From NCBI GenBank assembly GCA_036508075.1, contig DATCIA010000070.1, positions 1 through 21,878 on the forward strand: a stretch of 21,878 bases of DNA, given 5' to 3'. A program made the position numbers and the translations under genes. Source of the stretch: PALSA-660 sp036508075. GTDB taxonomy: Bacteria > Actinomycetota > Coriobacteriia > Anaerosomatales > PALSA-660. Shown here piece after piece: positions 5,784-16,383 of this stretch; the first letter of the stretch is position 1; every line of letters starts with the position of its first letter. The notes below the pieces were generated by a model. It made no database searches, had not been told where the DNA came from, and saw only the letters and a program-made list of their open reading frames with translations.

Positions 5784-7280
5784 ATGGCCGCAGACGAGCG
5801 CGCCCCCATCGCACCGGACGACGATCCGATCGCCGTCCGGCACGCGAAGCTCGACGCGCTGCGCGCCCGCGGCGAGGAGCCCTACAAGCTCAACTTCGAC
5901 GTCACCGCCCGCGCGGGCGAACTCATCGCCCGCCATGCGGGTCTGGCCGATGGCGAGGACACCACCGAGCAGGTCAGCGTCGCCGGCCGTGTCGTCGCGC
6001 TGCGCGACCAGGGCAAGGCCGTGTTCATCGTGCTCCGTGACGCCACCGGGGACCTGCAGTTGTTCTGTCGCGCCAACGTGATCGGCGACGACGCTCTGAC
6101 CGCCGTCAAGGAACTCGATCTGGGCGACTGGGTCGGCGCGTCGGGCACGGTGCTGCGCACCAGGCGTGGCGAGCTCTCCGTCGCACCGACATCGGTGACC
6201 CTTCTCTCGAAGTCGCTTCGTCCGCTCCCGGAGAAGTTCCACGGGCTGACCGACACCGAGACCCGCTACCGCCAGCGCTACGTCGACCTCATCGTCAACC
6301 CCGAGGTCCGCGACACCTTCACGAAGCGCTTCGCGATCGTCTCCTCCATCCGTCGCTTCATGGACGCGCAGGGCTACCTCGAGGTCGAGACGCCGATGCT
6401 GCACGCCATCCCCGGCGGGGCGACGGCCAAGCCGTTCGTCACGCACCACAACGCCCTCGACATGGAGCTGTACCTGCGCATCGCGCCGGAGCTCTACCTC
6501 AAGCGGCTGCTCGTCGGCGGGTTCGAGGCGATCTACGAGATCAACCGCTCCTTCCGCAACGAGGGCATCTCGGTGCGGCACAACCCCGAGTTCACGATGC
6601 TCGAGGCTTATCGCGCGTTCACGGACCTGCGCGGCATGATGGACCTCACCGAGGGGCTCGTCCGCACCGCCGCGAGCGACGTCCTGAGGACGATGGTCGT
6701 CACCTATCAGGGCACCGAGGTCGACCTTGGAGCCCCGTGGCGCCGCGCGACGATGATCGAGCTCACCTCGGAGGCCGCCGGCGAGGACGTCTCCTTCGGG
6801 CGCACCCTCGACGAGTTGCGCGCTCTGTGCACCAAGCACGAGGTGCCCTTCGAGAAGACGATGGGCAAGGGCAAGCTGATCACCGAGCTGTTCGAGAAGC
6901 TCGTGGAGCGCACGCTGATCCAGCCGACGTTCGTCACCGACTACCCGCTCGAGACCTCTCCTCTGGCACGCAAGAAGCCGGGCGAGCCCGAGCTGACCGA
7001 TCGCTTCGAGCTGATCATCACCGGCCGCGAGTTCGCCAACGCCTTCTCCGAACTCGTGGACCCCGTCGATCAGCGCGAGCGCTTCGCGGCGCAGATGTCG
7101 GCCAAGGCCGGTGGCGACGAAGAGGCCATGGGCTACGACGAGGACTACCTTCGCGCCATGGAGTACGGCATGCCACCCGCCGGCGGGATGGGCATCGGCA
7201 TCGACCGTCTGGTCATGCTGCTCACCGACAGCGCGTCCATCAGAGACGTGCTGCTCTTCCCGCACCTCCGCGCTGAGTGA
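5784..7280 (+). CDS. lysS: Lysyl-tRNA synthetase, class II
   Basis: This 498-residue enzyme charges tRNA-Lys with lysine. An N-terminal OB-fold anticodon-binding domain (about 60-145) precedes a class II catalytic core: motif 1 around 165-205 (RYRQRYVDLI), motif 2 with FRNEG (257-261) and RHNPEFTMLE, and motif 3 with GMGIGIDRLVM from about 468. The length is normal for bacterial LysRS. The start is taken as ATG 5784, because upstream in-frame codons run into greA; the ribosome site is poor (GGCTGGC), suggesting translation coupled to greA, whose stop is 10 nt upstream. The reading frame ends 184 nt before clpC, and a weak stem (7283-7289 with 7307-7313) lies just after the stop. Confidence 0.97.
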   Translation: MAADERAPIAPDDDPIAVRHAKLDALRARGEEPYKLNFDVTARAGELIARHAGLADGEDTTEQVSVAGRVVALRDQGKAVFIVLRDATGDLQLFCRANVIGDDALTAVKELDLGDWVGASGTVLRTRRGELSVAPTSVTLLSKSLRPLPEKFHGLTDTETRYRQRYVDLIVNPEVRDTFTKRFAIVSSIRRFMDAQGYLEVETPMLHAIPGGATAKPFVTHHNALDMELYLRIAPELYLKRLLVGGFEAIYEINRSFRNEGISVRHNPEFTMLEAYRAFTDLRGMMDLTEGLVRTAASDVLRTMVVTYQGTEVDLGAPWRRATMIELTSEAAGEDVSFGRTLDELRALCTKHEVPFEKTMGKGKLITELFEKLVERTLIQPTFVTDYPLETSPLARKKPGEPELTDRFELIITGREFANAFSELVDPVDQRERFAAQMSAKAGGDEEAMGYDEDYLRAMEYGMPPAGGMGIGIDRLVMLLTDSASIRDVLLFPHLRAE

Positions 7281-7397
7281 CCCGCATCCTTTCCGGGGTG
7301 CTCGCGGGGTGCGATATCTAAGCGCGTATCACTCAGATGTGGCACCGTTTTCGCTCGATCTCCACCATTCGCGAGGCTCCGTGTCGGCGCCCGCGGG

Positions 7398-7403
7398 TAT
7401 ACT
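7398..7403 (+). promoter_or_regulatory. Candidate -10 box (TATACT) for clpC
   Basis: TATACT, preceded by GCGGG, lies 61 nt before the clpC ATG. No -35 hexamer resembling TTGACA is seen at 15-19 nt. No CtsR-type direct repeat is visible in the 184-nt gap, and TTCGCT/TTCGCG stretches at about 7360-7373 are only loosely like ClgR half-sites. Confidence 0.45.
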
Positions 7404-7464
7404 GTCCCCGGGAGAGAACACAACCATCGCGCGTCGTCCTCGCGCTTGCGGATAGGAGCTACCC

Positions 7465-10011
<2,547 letters not shown>

Positions 10012-10017
10012 GCGGAC

Positions 10018-11367
10018 ATGGCCAAGGTACGCACGGCATGGCGATGCGCGCAGTGTTCGCACGTCGAGCCGAAGTGGGCCGGCCGCTGTCCGGACTGTGG
10101 TGAGTACGGGACATTCGTCGAGGAGGCCGCGGGCACGTCCGCGGCCTCCTCGCGCTTTGCGATGCCCGCAGCGCGCCCCGTGCGCCTGTCCGAGGTGCAG
10201 ACCGCGGGCGATCGCCGGGTGCCCACGGGCATCGACGAGTTCGACCGCGTGCTCGGTGGCGGCCTGGTGCGCGGTTCGATCGTGCTGCTGGGCGGGGAGC
10301 CGGGCATCGGCAAGTCGACGCTGTTGCTGCAGGTCGCCGACTCGCTCGCACGGTCGGGCAAGCGCGTCCTCTACGTCTGTGGCGAGGAATCGCCCGCCCA
10401 GGTGAAGATGCGCGCGGAGCGGCTGGGCTGCGCGGGCGACATCGGCCTGCTACCGGCCACCGACGTGACCTCGGTCGAGGCCGCCGCGCTCGAAGACGGG
10501 GCGGACGTGCTCATCGTCGACTCGATCCAGACGATGGTCGACCCCGAGTCACCCGGCACCGCGGGGTCGGTCGGACAGGTTCGCGCGTCGACCGCGCGGC
10601 TGACACGGGTCGCGAAAGAGCACGGTGTCACCACGCTCCTCGTCGGCCACGTGACCAAGGAGGGCGCGATCGCCGGCCCTCGCGTGCTCGAGCACATGGT
10701 CGACACGGTCCTGTACTTCGAGGGCGACCGCGACCACGCGTTCCGGATCGTCCGCGCGGTCAAGAACCGCTTCGGGTCGATCTCGGAGATCGGCGTGTTC
10801 GAGATGGCCGAGGGAGGGCTGCGCGTCGTCGCCAACCCTTCGGCTGCGTTGCTCGAGCACCGCCCCGCGGGGGTCTCGGGATCCGCCGTCATGGCCGCGA
10901 TGGAGGGCTCGCGTCCGGTCCTCGTCGAGATCCAGGCGCTGGTGAGCCCCTCGTACCTGCAGATGCCCCGTCGCCTGGCGACCGGCATCGAACTGCCCCG
11001 CCTCCTCCAGGTGCTGGCGGTGCTCGAGCGGCACGCGGGGTTGGCCTTCGGCCAGCAGGACGTGTACGTCTCGGTCGCCGGCGGCGTGAAGATCTCCGAG
11101 CCGGCCGCCGACCTGCCGCTCGCCCTCGCGCTCGCGTCCGCTCGGCGCGACGTCGCGCTGCCTCCCGATCTCGCCTCCTTCGGGGAACTCGGGTTGGCAG
11201 GGGAGGTGCGCCCCGTGGCCCATGCCCCGGCGCGCGCCGCTGAAGCCGCGCGGCTCGGCCTCCGAACCGTGGCGTCGGCACCCGGGCGGGATCTGGACAA
11301 GGCCACCGGCGTCACTTTGCGTGCGGTCACGTCGATCTCGTCGGCGGTGGCCCTGCTCGGAGGGTGA
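10018..11367 (+). CDS. radA: DNA repair protein RadA (branch-migration helicase)
   Basis: This 449-residue protein is a full-length RadA (Sms), a RecA-like ATPase that drives branch migration of recombination intermediates. It has an N-terminal zinc finger (Cys10, Cys13, Cys24, Cys27), Walker A GGEPGIGKST (92-101), the Walker B strand VLIVDSIQTM (about 164-173), the diagnostic KNRFG motif (249-253), and a C-terminal Lon-protease-like domain (about 270-449) with the DVYVSVAGGVKI segment. It starts 6 nt after the clpC stop with a modest ribosome site (TAGGCGG), so it is probably cotranscribed with clpC. Its stop overlaps a possible alternative disA start (GTG at 11364). Confidence 0.97.
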   Translation: MAKVRTAWRCAQCSHVEPKWAGRCPDCGEYGTFVEEAAGTSAASSRFAMPAARPVRLSEVQTAGDRRVPTGIDEFDRVLGGGLVRGSIVLLGGEPGIGKSTLLLQVADSLARSGKRVLYVCGEESPAQVKMRAERLGCAGDIGLLPATDVTSVEAAALEDGADVLIVDSIQTMVDPESPGTAGSVGQVRASTARLTRVAKEHGVTTLLVGHVTKEGAIAGPRVLEHMVDTVLYFEGDRDHAFRIVRAVKNRFGSISEIGVFEMAEGGLRVVANPSAALLEHRPAGVSGSAVMAAMEGSRPVLVEIQALVSPSYLQMPRRLATGIELPRLLQVLAVLERHAGLAFGQQDVYVSVAGGVKISEPAADLPLALALASARRDVALPPDLASFGELGLAGEVRPVAHAPARAAEAARLGLRTVASAPGRDLDKATGVTLRAVTSISSAVALLGG

Positions 11368-11393
11368 AGCGCCGCCCTGCGCGCGGTGGCGGG

Positions 11394-11399
11394 TACAAT
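11394..11399 (+). promoter_or_regulatory. Candidate -10 box (TACAAT) for disA
   Basis: TACAAT preceded by GCGGG lies 30 nt before the disA ATG and 27 nt after the radA stop. No -35 is apparent. The GCGGGTA context is shared with the clpC candidate and resembles the cysE one. Confidence 0.4.
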
Positions 11400-11429
11400 C
11401 AGATCGCCGGCGGTGGTCGAGGAGGCGCG

Positions 11430-12491
11430 ATGGACGCGAAGGTCGAAGCGAGGGTGTCCGATGTTCTGCGTCGCGTCGCTCCGGGCACCGAACTGCGCGA
11501 GGCGCTCGACAGCATCATCTCCGCCGACTCCGGCGCGCTGATCGTCATCGGAGACGTCGAGCGGGTCCGCTCCCTGTGCGACGGCGGGTTCGCGCTGGGC
11601 GTCCCGTTCACCCCGCAGCGGCTCTTCGAGCTCGCCAAGATGGATGGCGCGATCCTGCTCGACGAGGAGTGCGACACGATCATCCGGGCGAACGTCCATC
11701 TCGTCCCGGACGCGTCGCTTCCCACGGCCGAGACGGGCATGCGCCACCGTACCGCGGAGCGCGTGAGCCGACAGACCTCCGCCCTCGTCGTCTCGGTGTC
11801 GCAGCGCCGCAACATAGTGAGCCTGTACCGTGCCGGGCGACGCATCACCGTGGAGGATGTCACCGTAGTCCTCGCAAAGGCCAACCAGGCGCTGCAGACG
11901 CTGCAGCGCTACCGGATCCGTCTCGACGAGGTGATGGCTCGCCTGACCGTGCTCGAGTTCGAGGACGCCGTCACCATGGGCGACGTGGTACTGGCCCTAC
12001 AGCGCTCCGAACTCGTCAAGCGCGTAGCCCGCGAGGTGGCGCGCTACGTCGACCAGCTCGGCAGCGAGGGCCGGCTCGTCGCGATGCAGGCGGAGGAGGT
12101 CATCGCCAACGTCGCGGACGAGCATGCTCTTCTGCTCAGGGACTACCTTGTGACGCCCGGCGTCCGGCAGACGACGGCCGCGCGCACGGCGCTCTCCGAC
12201 ATGAACCAGGACCGGGTGCTCGACGACCTGGCGGTCGCGGCCATACTCGGCTTCCCAACGACTGCGGACGCTCTGGAGCACCATGTGCGCTCCCGCGGCT
12301 ACCGGGTCCTGCGACGCATACCCTCGCTGCCGGTGTCGGTCATCAACCGCCTGGTCGACCGGTTCGCCGGCCTTGTCGCGCTCGCGGGCGCGACCGAGGA
12401 GCAACTCGATGAGGTCGACGGTGTGGGCGCGCGTCGGGCCCGTGCGATCGCCGAGGGCCTGAGGCGTCTGAGGGGTTCCGCGGCGGTCTAA
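11430..12491 (+). CDS. disA: DNA integrity scanning protein DisA, diadenylate cyclase
   Basis: DisA joins two ATP molecules into c-di-AMP and binds branched DNA, lowering the signal when it meets damage. The 353 residues hold the DAC domain (about 1-140) with its DGA motif (72-74) and the GMRHRTAER segment (103-111, including RHR), a helical spine, and a C-terminal helix-hairpin-helix domain (about 315-350, EEQLDEVDGVGARRARAIAEG split around VDGVG). ATG 11430 is chosen because GAGGAGG precedes it and the length matches Bacillus DisA (about 360). A GTG at 11364, overlapping the radA stop by 4 nt, would add 22 residues with no homology to the family's start. Linkage with radA is conserved, and RadA is known to interact with DisA in Bacillus. 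Confidence 0.97.
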   Translation: MDAKVEARVSDVLRRVAPGTELREALDSIISADSGALIVIGDVERVRSLCDGGFALGVPFTPQRLFELAKMDGAILLDEECDTIIRANVHLVPDASLPTAETGMRHRTAERVSRQTSALVVSVSQRRNIVSLYRAGRRITVEDVTVVLAKANQALQTLQRYRIRLDEVMARLTVLEFEDAVTMGDVVLALQRSELVKRVAREVARYVDQLGSEGRLVAMQAEEVIANVADEHALLLRDYLVTPGVRQTTAARTALSDMNQDRVLDDLAVAAILGFPTTADALEHHVRSRGYRVLRRIPSLPVSVINRLVDRFAGLVALAGATEEQLDEVDGVGARRARAIAEGLRRLRGSAAV

Positions 12492-12549
12492 CGTCCGATC
12501 CCCGCCTGTCGAAACGGGTCGCCCGCCGCACGGTGGCGTTCGCTCCGGG

Positions 12550-12558
12550 TGTTAGAAT
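12550..12558 (+). promoter_or_regulatory. Extended -10 promoter (TGTTAGAAT) for the PIN/TRAM operon
   Basis: TAGAAT (12553-12558) is preceded by TGT, an extended -10, which can work without a strong -35. It lies 61 nt after disA and 112 nt before the next start codon, so it likely serves the PIN/TRAM-isp-gltX group. A 6-bp hairpin (GAAGGA/TCCTTC) occurs in the leader near 12582-12604. Confidence 0.5.
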
Positions 12559-12670
12559 CGCTTCCGTATCGACCGATCGTCAGAAGGATGCACAGCGTCC
12601 TTCGCCTGGAGGGGGGTGACGGCGCGGGCGGCGCAGTTCGGGTGCGCTGTCTGGGCACGCGTCGCACACG

Positions 12671-13723
12671 ATGTTCGTTCAGCTCACCCGGTTCGTCATG
12701 GCGACCCTGGGCGCGCTGGCAGGCCTGAGCGTCCAGTCCCTCATCCAATGGGACCAGCAGATCGGCTACTCCGTCCCGACCGTCATCATCCTGTTCGTCA
12801 TCCTCGGAGCGTCGATCGGCTTCATCCTCGGTGGCATGATCGGAAGAGAACTGCAGCGGCTGTACCTCTTCTTCGAGGACCACGTCCGCGGCATGTCCAT
12901 AAGCGATCTTGTGCTGGGCTCCGTTGGTCTGCTGGTCGGCCTCGTCATCGCGCTCATCCTGGCCCAGCCCCTCCGCGGGCTGCAGCCCGCCTCCCTTGGT
13001 CTCATCGCCCAGGTGGCCCTGTACGTGCCGTTCGCCTATGTCGGCGTGCGGGTATCGCTGATCAAGCGCCGTGACGTGGCGCGCATGATCTCGCGTCTCT
13101 CGCCCGAGGACGGCGACCCCGCGGGGGCCTCCACCAAGATCCTCGACACGAGCGCGGTCATCGATGGTCGCTTCGCGGAGCTCCTGCGGGCGGGCTTCGT
13201 CGAGGGGAGCGTGCGCGTCCCGGGCTTCGTGCTCGCGGAGTTGCAGACGCTCTCCGACTCGGCGGACGACCTGCGCCGCGCGCGCGGTCGCCGCGGTCTC
13301 GATCTGCTCGCGGTGTTGCGGTCCGGCGAGCACGCGGTGGACGTGTTCTCCGTCGACTATCCGGAGATTGCGGAGGTCGACGCCAAGTTGGTGCAACTCG
13401 CGCGCGACGCGAAGGCCACCATCGTCACGGTCGACTACAACCTCACACAGGTGGCGCGGGTCCAGGGCGCCGAGGTACTCAACATCAACGATCTCGCGGC
13501 GGCGCTGAAGCCATCGCACCTCCCGGGCGAGACGGTCCGCATCAACGTCATCCGCGAGGGCAAGGAGGCCGACCAGGGCGTCGGTCATCTCGCTGACGGC
13601 ACGATGGTCGTCGTCCACAACGGCAAGCCGTTCCTGGGCGAGGACGTCGATGTGATCGTCACCTCCGTCCTGCAGACCGCTGGCGGCCGCATGGTGTTCG
13701 CGCGGCCCAAGGTCGGTTCGTGA
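12671..13723 (+). CDS. Membrane-anchored PIN/TRAM domain protein, YacL-like
   Basis: This 350-residue protein matches the Bacillus YacL architecture. Four membrane helices (about 8-24, 36-57, 80-99, 108-128) are followed by a PIN nuclease domain (about 155-275) and a TRAM RNA-binding domain (about 282-345). PIN acidic residues are Asp159 (KILDTSAVIDGR), Glu190 (PGFVLAELQ), Asp237 and Asp255 (VTVDYN). It is probably a membrane-bound RNase, but its substrate is not established. The ATG at 12671 is the first start possible in this frame after a stop at 12617, yet it has no clear Shine-Dalgarno; a strong GGAGGGGGG at 12608-12616 is 55 nt too far upstream. Met10 is an alternative start. Its stop overlaps the ispD start by 4 nt (GTGA). 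Confidence 0.9.
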   Translation: MFVQLTRFVMATLGALAGLSVQSLIQWDQQIGYSVPTVIILFVILGASIGFILGGMIGRELQRLYLFFEDHVRGMSISDLVLGSVGLLVGLVIALILAQPLRGLQPASLGLIAQVALYVPFAYVGVRVSLIKRRDVARMISRLSPEDGDPAGASTKILDTSAVIDGRFAELLRAGFVEGSVRVPGFVLAELQTLSDSADDLRRARGRRGLDLLAVLRSGEHAVDVFSVDYPEIAEVDAKLVQLARDAKATIVTVDYNLTQVARVQGAEVLNINDLAAALKPSHLPGETVRINVIREGKEADQGVGHLADGTMVVVHNGKPFLGEDVDVIVTSVLQTAGGRMVFARPKVGS

Positions 13724-14433
13724 ACGCGGCGATCATCGTCGCGGGCGGGGAGGGCGAGCGCTTCGGCGATCCGCGCGGAAAGCAGCTCGCGCCCGTCGCG
13801 GGCCTGTCCGTGCTCGCTCACGCCGTGCGCGCGTTCCAGCGGTGCGAGTCCGTCGACGCCATAGTCGTCGTGACCCATCCGGACCGCCTGGAGGCGTATC
13901 GTGCCGAGGCGATCGGGCCGGCCGGCGCCGGCAAGGTGGTCGCCGTGGTCCCCGGGGGCGCCACGCGCATGGCATCGGTCGCGTCGGGGCTGGCGGCACT
14001 TCCCGACGGTTGTGTGGCGGTGGCGGTGCACGACGGCGCCCGCGCCGCGGTCACCCCCGACACGGTAGCCGCGAGTTTCGCGTTCCTGCTCTCCGATCCG
14101 CTCCTGGACGGGGTCGTCGTCGGGCATCCCGCGTTCGACACCATCAAGGAGACGGCCGAGGACGGTCGTGTCATCTCGACACCGGACCGCTCGCGCCTGT
14201 GGGTCGCGCAGACTCCGCAGACCTTCCGGCTCGAGGCCCTTCTGCACGCGCACGAGAGCGCGGCGTCTGAGGGTTTCACGGGCACTGATGATGCGGCGCT
14301 CGTCGAGCGCTGTGGCGGTGTCGTCGCCATGCTCGAGGGTCCCCGCTGGAACCTCAAGGTCACGGTCCCCGAGGATCTTGTCGTGTTGTCGGCGCTCCTC
14401 GCGGAGCGGGGAGAGGCGGCTGACGGTGTCTGA
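13720..14433 (+). CDS. ispD: 2-C-methyl-D-erythritol 4-phosphate cytidylyltransferase
   Basis: IspD activates MEP with CTP, the third step of the non-mevalonate isoprenoid route. The 237 residues show the nucleotide-binding loop AGGEGERFG (8-16) with Arg14 and Lys21 in the places of the two catalytic basic residues. Further motifs are VHDGARA (about 107), the DRSRLWVAQTPQTFR segment (about 162-176) and NLKVTVPEDL near the C-terminus. The substrate loop reads DPRGKQ rather than the usual PKQ, a mild variant. The GTG start overlaps the previous stop (GTGA), so translation is coupled. Its end overlaps ispF by 8 nt, in keeping with the frequent ispD-ispF pairing. Confidence 0.96.
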   Translation: MNAAIIVAGGEGERFGDPRGKQLAPVAGLSVLAHAVRAFQRCESVDAIVVVTHPDRLEAYRAEAIGPAGAGKVVAVVPGGATRMASVASGLAALPDGCVAVAVHDGARAAVTPDTVAASFAFLLSDPLLDGVVVGHPAFDTIKETAEDGRVISTPDRSRLWVAQTPQTFRLEALLHAHESAASEGFTGTDDAALVERCGGVVAMLEGPRWNLKVTVPEDLVVLSALLAERGEAADGV

Positions 14434-14908
14434 CCTGCGGATCGGCCTCGGCTACGACGTCCACGCGTTCGCGGAGGATCGCCTCCTGGTGCTGGGTGGC
14501 GTCGAGTTACCGCACGAGCGAGGGCTGGCAGGTCACTCCGACGCCGACGTCCTGGTCCACGCTCTGATGGACGCGATCCTGGGCGCCATGCGCGCGGGCG
14601 ACATCGGCGCTCACTTCCCCGATACCGATCCCGCGTGGGCCGGGGCTTCGTCGCTGAAGCTGCTCGAGTGGGTCGGCGCGCTCATGCGCGCTGACGGATG
14701 GGGATTCGTCGACGCCGACACCGTCCTCGTACTGGAAGCCCCCCGCATCTCCCCGCACCGGGACGAGATGCGCGCTCGCATGGCCGCGGCGCTGCAGGTG
14801 GACGTCGCGAGAATCGGGCTCAAGGCGACCACGACCGAAGGCCTCGGTCTCACCGGGCGCGGCGAGGGTGTCGCGGCCCAGGCCGTCGTGCTGCTCGAGC
14901 GGTCCTGA
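14426..14908 (+). CDS. ispF: 2-C-methyl-D-erythritol 2,4-cyclodiphosphate synthase
   Basis: IspF closes the cyclodiphosphate ring in the MEP pathway. It is a homotrimer with a zinc ion in each active site. The 160 residues start at GTG 14426, preceded by GAGAGG about 9 nt upstream and giving the family's usual length and opening, RIGLGYDVHAF. Zinc ligands are Asp11, His13 and His45 (GHSDADVLVHALMDA). The FPDTDP segment (64-69) and the C-terminal ATTTEGLGLTGRGEG block (about 134-148) complete the fold. A longer open frame upstream lies inside ispD and is not used. Overlap with ispD (8 nt) and a 2-nt gap to gltX show a tightly packed operon. Confidence 0.97.
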   Translation: MSDLRIGLGYDVHAFAEDRLLVLGGVELPHERGLAGHSDADVLVHALMDAILGAMRAGDIGAHFPDTDPAWAGASSLKLLEWVGALMRADGWGFVDADTVLVLEAPRISPHRDEMRARMAAALQVDVARIGLKATTTEGLGLTGRGEGVAAQAVVLLERS

Positions 14909-14910
14909 CG

Positions 14911-16305
14911 ATGCCCGAGCGCGTCCGCTTCTCGCCGGCCCCCACCGGCGATCTGCACCTCGGCGGCGCGCGCACCGCGCTGTTCAATCACCTGATCGCC
15001 TGTGCGGGCGGTGACTTCGTCGTCCGCATCGAGGACACGGACTCCGAGCGCTCCGATGCGGACAAGGAAGCCGGCCTGCTTCGGGACCTGGCCTGGCTCG
15101 GACTCCGCTGGGACGAGGGGCCCGACGTCGGAGGTCCCTTTGGCCCCTACCGGCAGTCCGAGCGGACGGCGCTCTACGCCGCCGCGCTCGAGCGGCTCTC
15201 CGCCGGCGGACACGTCTACCGGTGCTTCTGCCCGCAGGCCACGCTCGAGACCGACCGCGGAGACGACAGCGCGGACAACCGTCCACCCCGGTATCGCGGG
15301 GGCTGTCGTTCGATCGGCGCCGATGAGTCTCTGCGGCGCGCCGAGTCGGGGGAGGCGCACGCCTGGCGCTTCGCCGTCGACCAGGACCGGGAGTGGGTCG
15401 TGGACGACGCCGTTCACGGGACGGTCCGGTTCGCCGGCTCCGACATCGGTGACTTCCTGGTCGCACGCTCCGATGCCACGGCTCTCTACGATCTGGCGTG
15501 CGCCGTCGACGATCACGCCATGCGGATCACGCTCGTCGTCCGCGGGGACGACCACCTCCCCAACACCCCGCGCCAGCTCATGCTCCACGAGGCGCTCGGG
15601 GCCACTCCTCCGCGCTACGCCCACGCGCCACTGGTGCTCGGCGACGGCCGCCGCCCGCTGTCGAAGTCGCGGGGCGCCGAGTCGGTGGCGAGCCTGCGCA
15701 CGCAGGGCTTCCTGCCCGCGGCGGTCGTCAATCACCTCGCCCTGCTCGGCTGGTCCGACCCCGAGGGGCGGGAGGTCCTGGGTATGGACGAGCTGGTGGA
15801 AGCGTTCGACCTTGCCCGTGTCTCTCCGTCGCCGCCGGTCCACGATCCGGCGCGTCTGCGCTGGCTCAACAAGCGGCACATGGCCCTGCTGACGTCCGGA
15901 CAGCGCATCGACCTGGTGGCCGCCCACGCGCCCGTCCTGCCGGGGGCCGGCCCGCGCGTCGTGGCCGAGGCGCTCGCCGACGAGGTCGAGGTCGCCGGCG
16001 ACGTGCGCGCACTGGTCGCGGGTGTGGCCGAGCGTCTCGAGCCCGATGCCGAGGCCACCGCCGCACTCGCCGTACCCGCCGCCGCGCGCGCGCTGGCGGT
16101 GGCGCTCGAGGCCGTCCGGGCCCCGGGCGGCGCCGTCGACCTGCGGGACGCCCTCAAAGCGGAGGGCCTGCCGATCCGCGAGGCGCTGCCGGCGGTGCGC
16201 GCGGCGCTCACCGGGCGTGCGCACGGCCTTCCGGCGACCACGCTGCTGGTCTTCCTCGGGGCCGCCGAAGCCGCGTCCCGGCTGGAGCTCGCGCTGCGGG
16301 CGTGA
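14911..16305 (+). CDS. gltX: Glutamyl-tRNA synthetase
   Basis: This class I synthetase, 464 residues, attaches glutamate to tRNA-Glu. It has the HIGH-class motif PAPTGDLHLGGARTALFN (about 9-26, with HLGG 16-19). The zinc-binding insert has Cys105, Cys107 and Cys132 with Tyr128 (as in E. coli GluRS). The second signature is PLSKSRGA (249-256). The usual form is KLSKRxGA, so the first Lys is Pro and the Arg is Ser, while the key Lys252 is kept. The C-terminal anticodon-binding half (about 300-464) is alanine-rich and helical. Whether it is discriminating or also charges tRNA-Gln cannot be told by eye. It starts 2 nt after ispF without a strong ribosome site, so coupled translation is likely. 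The ispF-gltX-cysE-cysS order matches Bacillus. Confidence 0.95.
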   Translation: MPERVRFSPAPTGDLHLGGARTALFNHLIACAGGDFVVRIEDTDSERSDADKEAGLLRDLAWLGLRWDEGPDVGGPFGPYRQSERTALYAAALERLSAGGHVYRCFCPQATLETDRGDDSADNRPPRYRGGCRSIGADESLRRAESGEAHAWRFAVDQDREWVVDDAVHGTVRFAGSDIGDFLVARSDATALYDLACAVDDHAMRITLVVRGDDHLPNTPRQLMLHEALGATPPRYAHAPLVLGDGRRPLSKSRGAESVASLRTQGFLPAAVVNHLALLGWSDPEGREVLGMDELVEAFDLARVSPSPPVHDPARLRWLNKRHMALLTSGQRIDLVAAHAPVLPGAGPRVVAEALADEVEVAGDVRALVAGVAERLEPDAEATAALAVPAAARALAVALEAVRAPGGAVDLRDALKAEGLPIREALPAVRAALTGRAHGLPATTLLVFLGAAEAASRLELALRA

Positions 16306-16331
16306 CGCGGCAGCAGGCGGGTGGGTACACT
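16302..16331 (+). promoter_or_regulatory. Candidate cysE promoter
   Basis: GTGACG (16302-16307, over the gltX stop) and TACACT (16326-16331) are 18 nt apart. The -10 is preceded by GTGGG, like the clpC and disA boxes. Transcription would start near 16338, about 46 nt before the cysE start. Confidence 0.45.
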
Positions 16332-16383
16332 GGACCGTAAGGCAGCTCCTCCCACGATCCAGAGAAACGCAGGTGTCCCTCAC

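Noticed and set aside
5742..7265. A 507-codon minus-strand frame opposite lysS, and a similar one at 7459-8556 opposite clpC
   Set aside because: Both are shadows of strongly conserved plus-strand genes, with no ribosome site or recognisable domain.
11364..11429. Alternative GTG start of disA overlapping the radA stop
   Set aside because: It adds 22 Gly/Arg-rich residues not found in DisA, whereas ATG 11430 has GAGGAGG just upstream.
16321..16383. Alternative GTG start of cysE
   Set aside because: It overlaps a candidate -10 box and the extra residues do not match the family; GTG 16384 gives the usual start.
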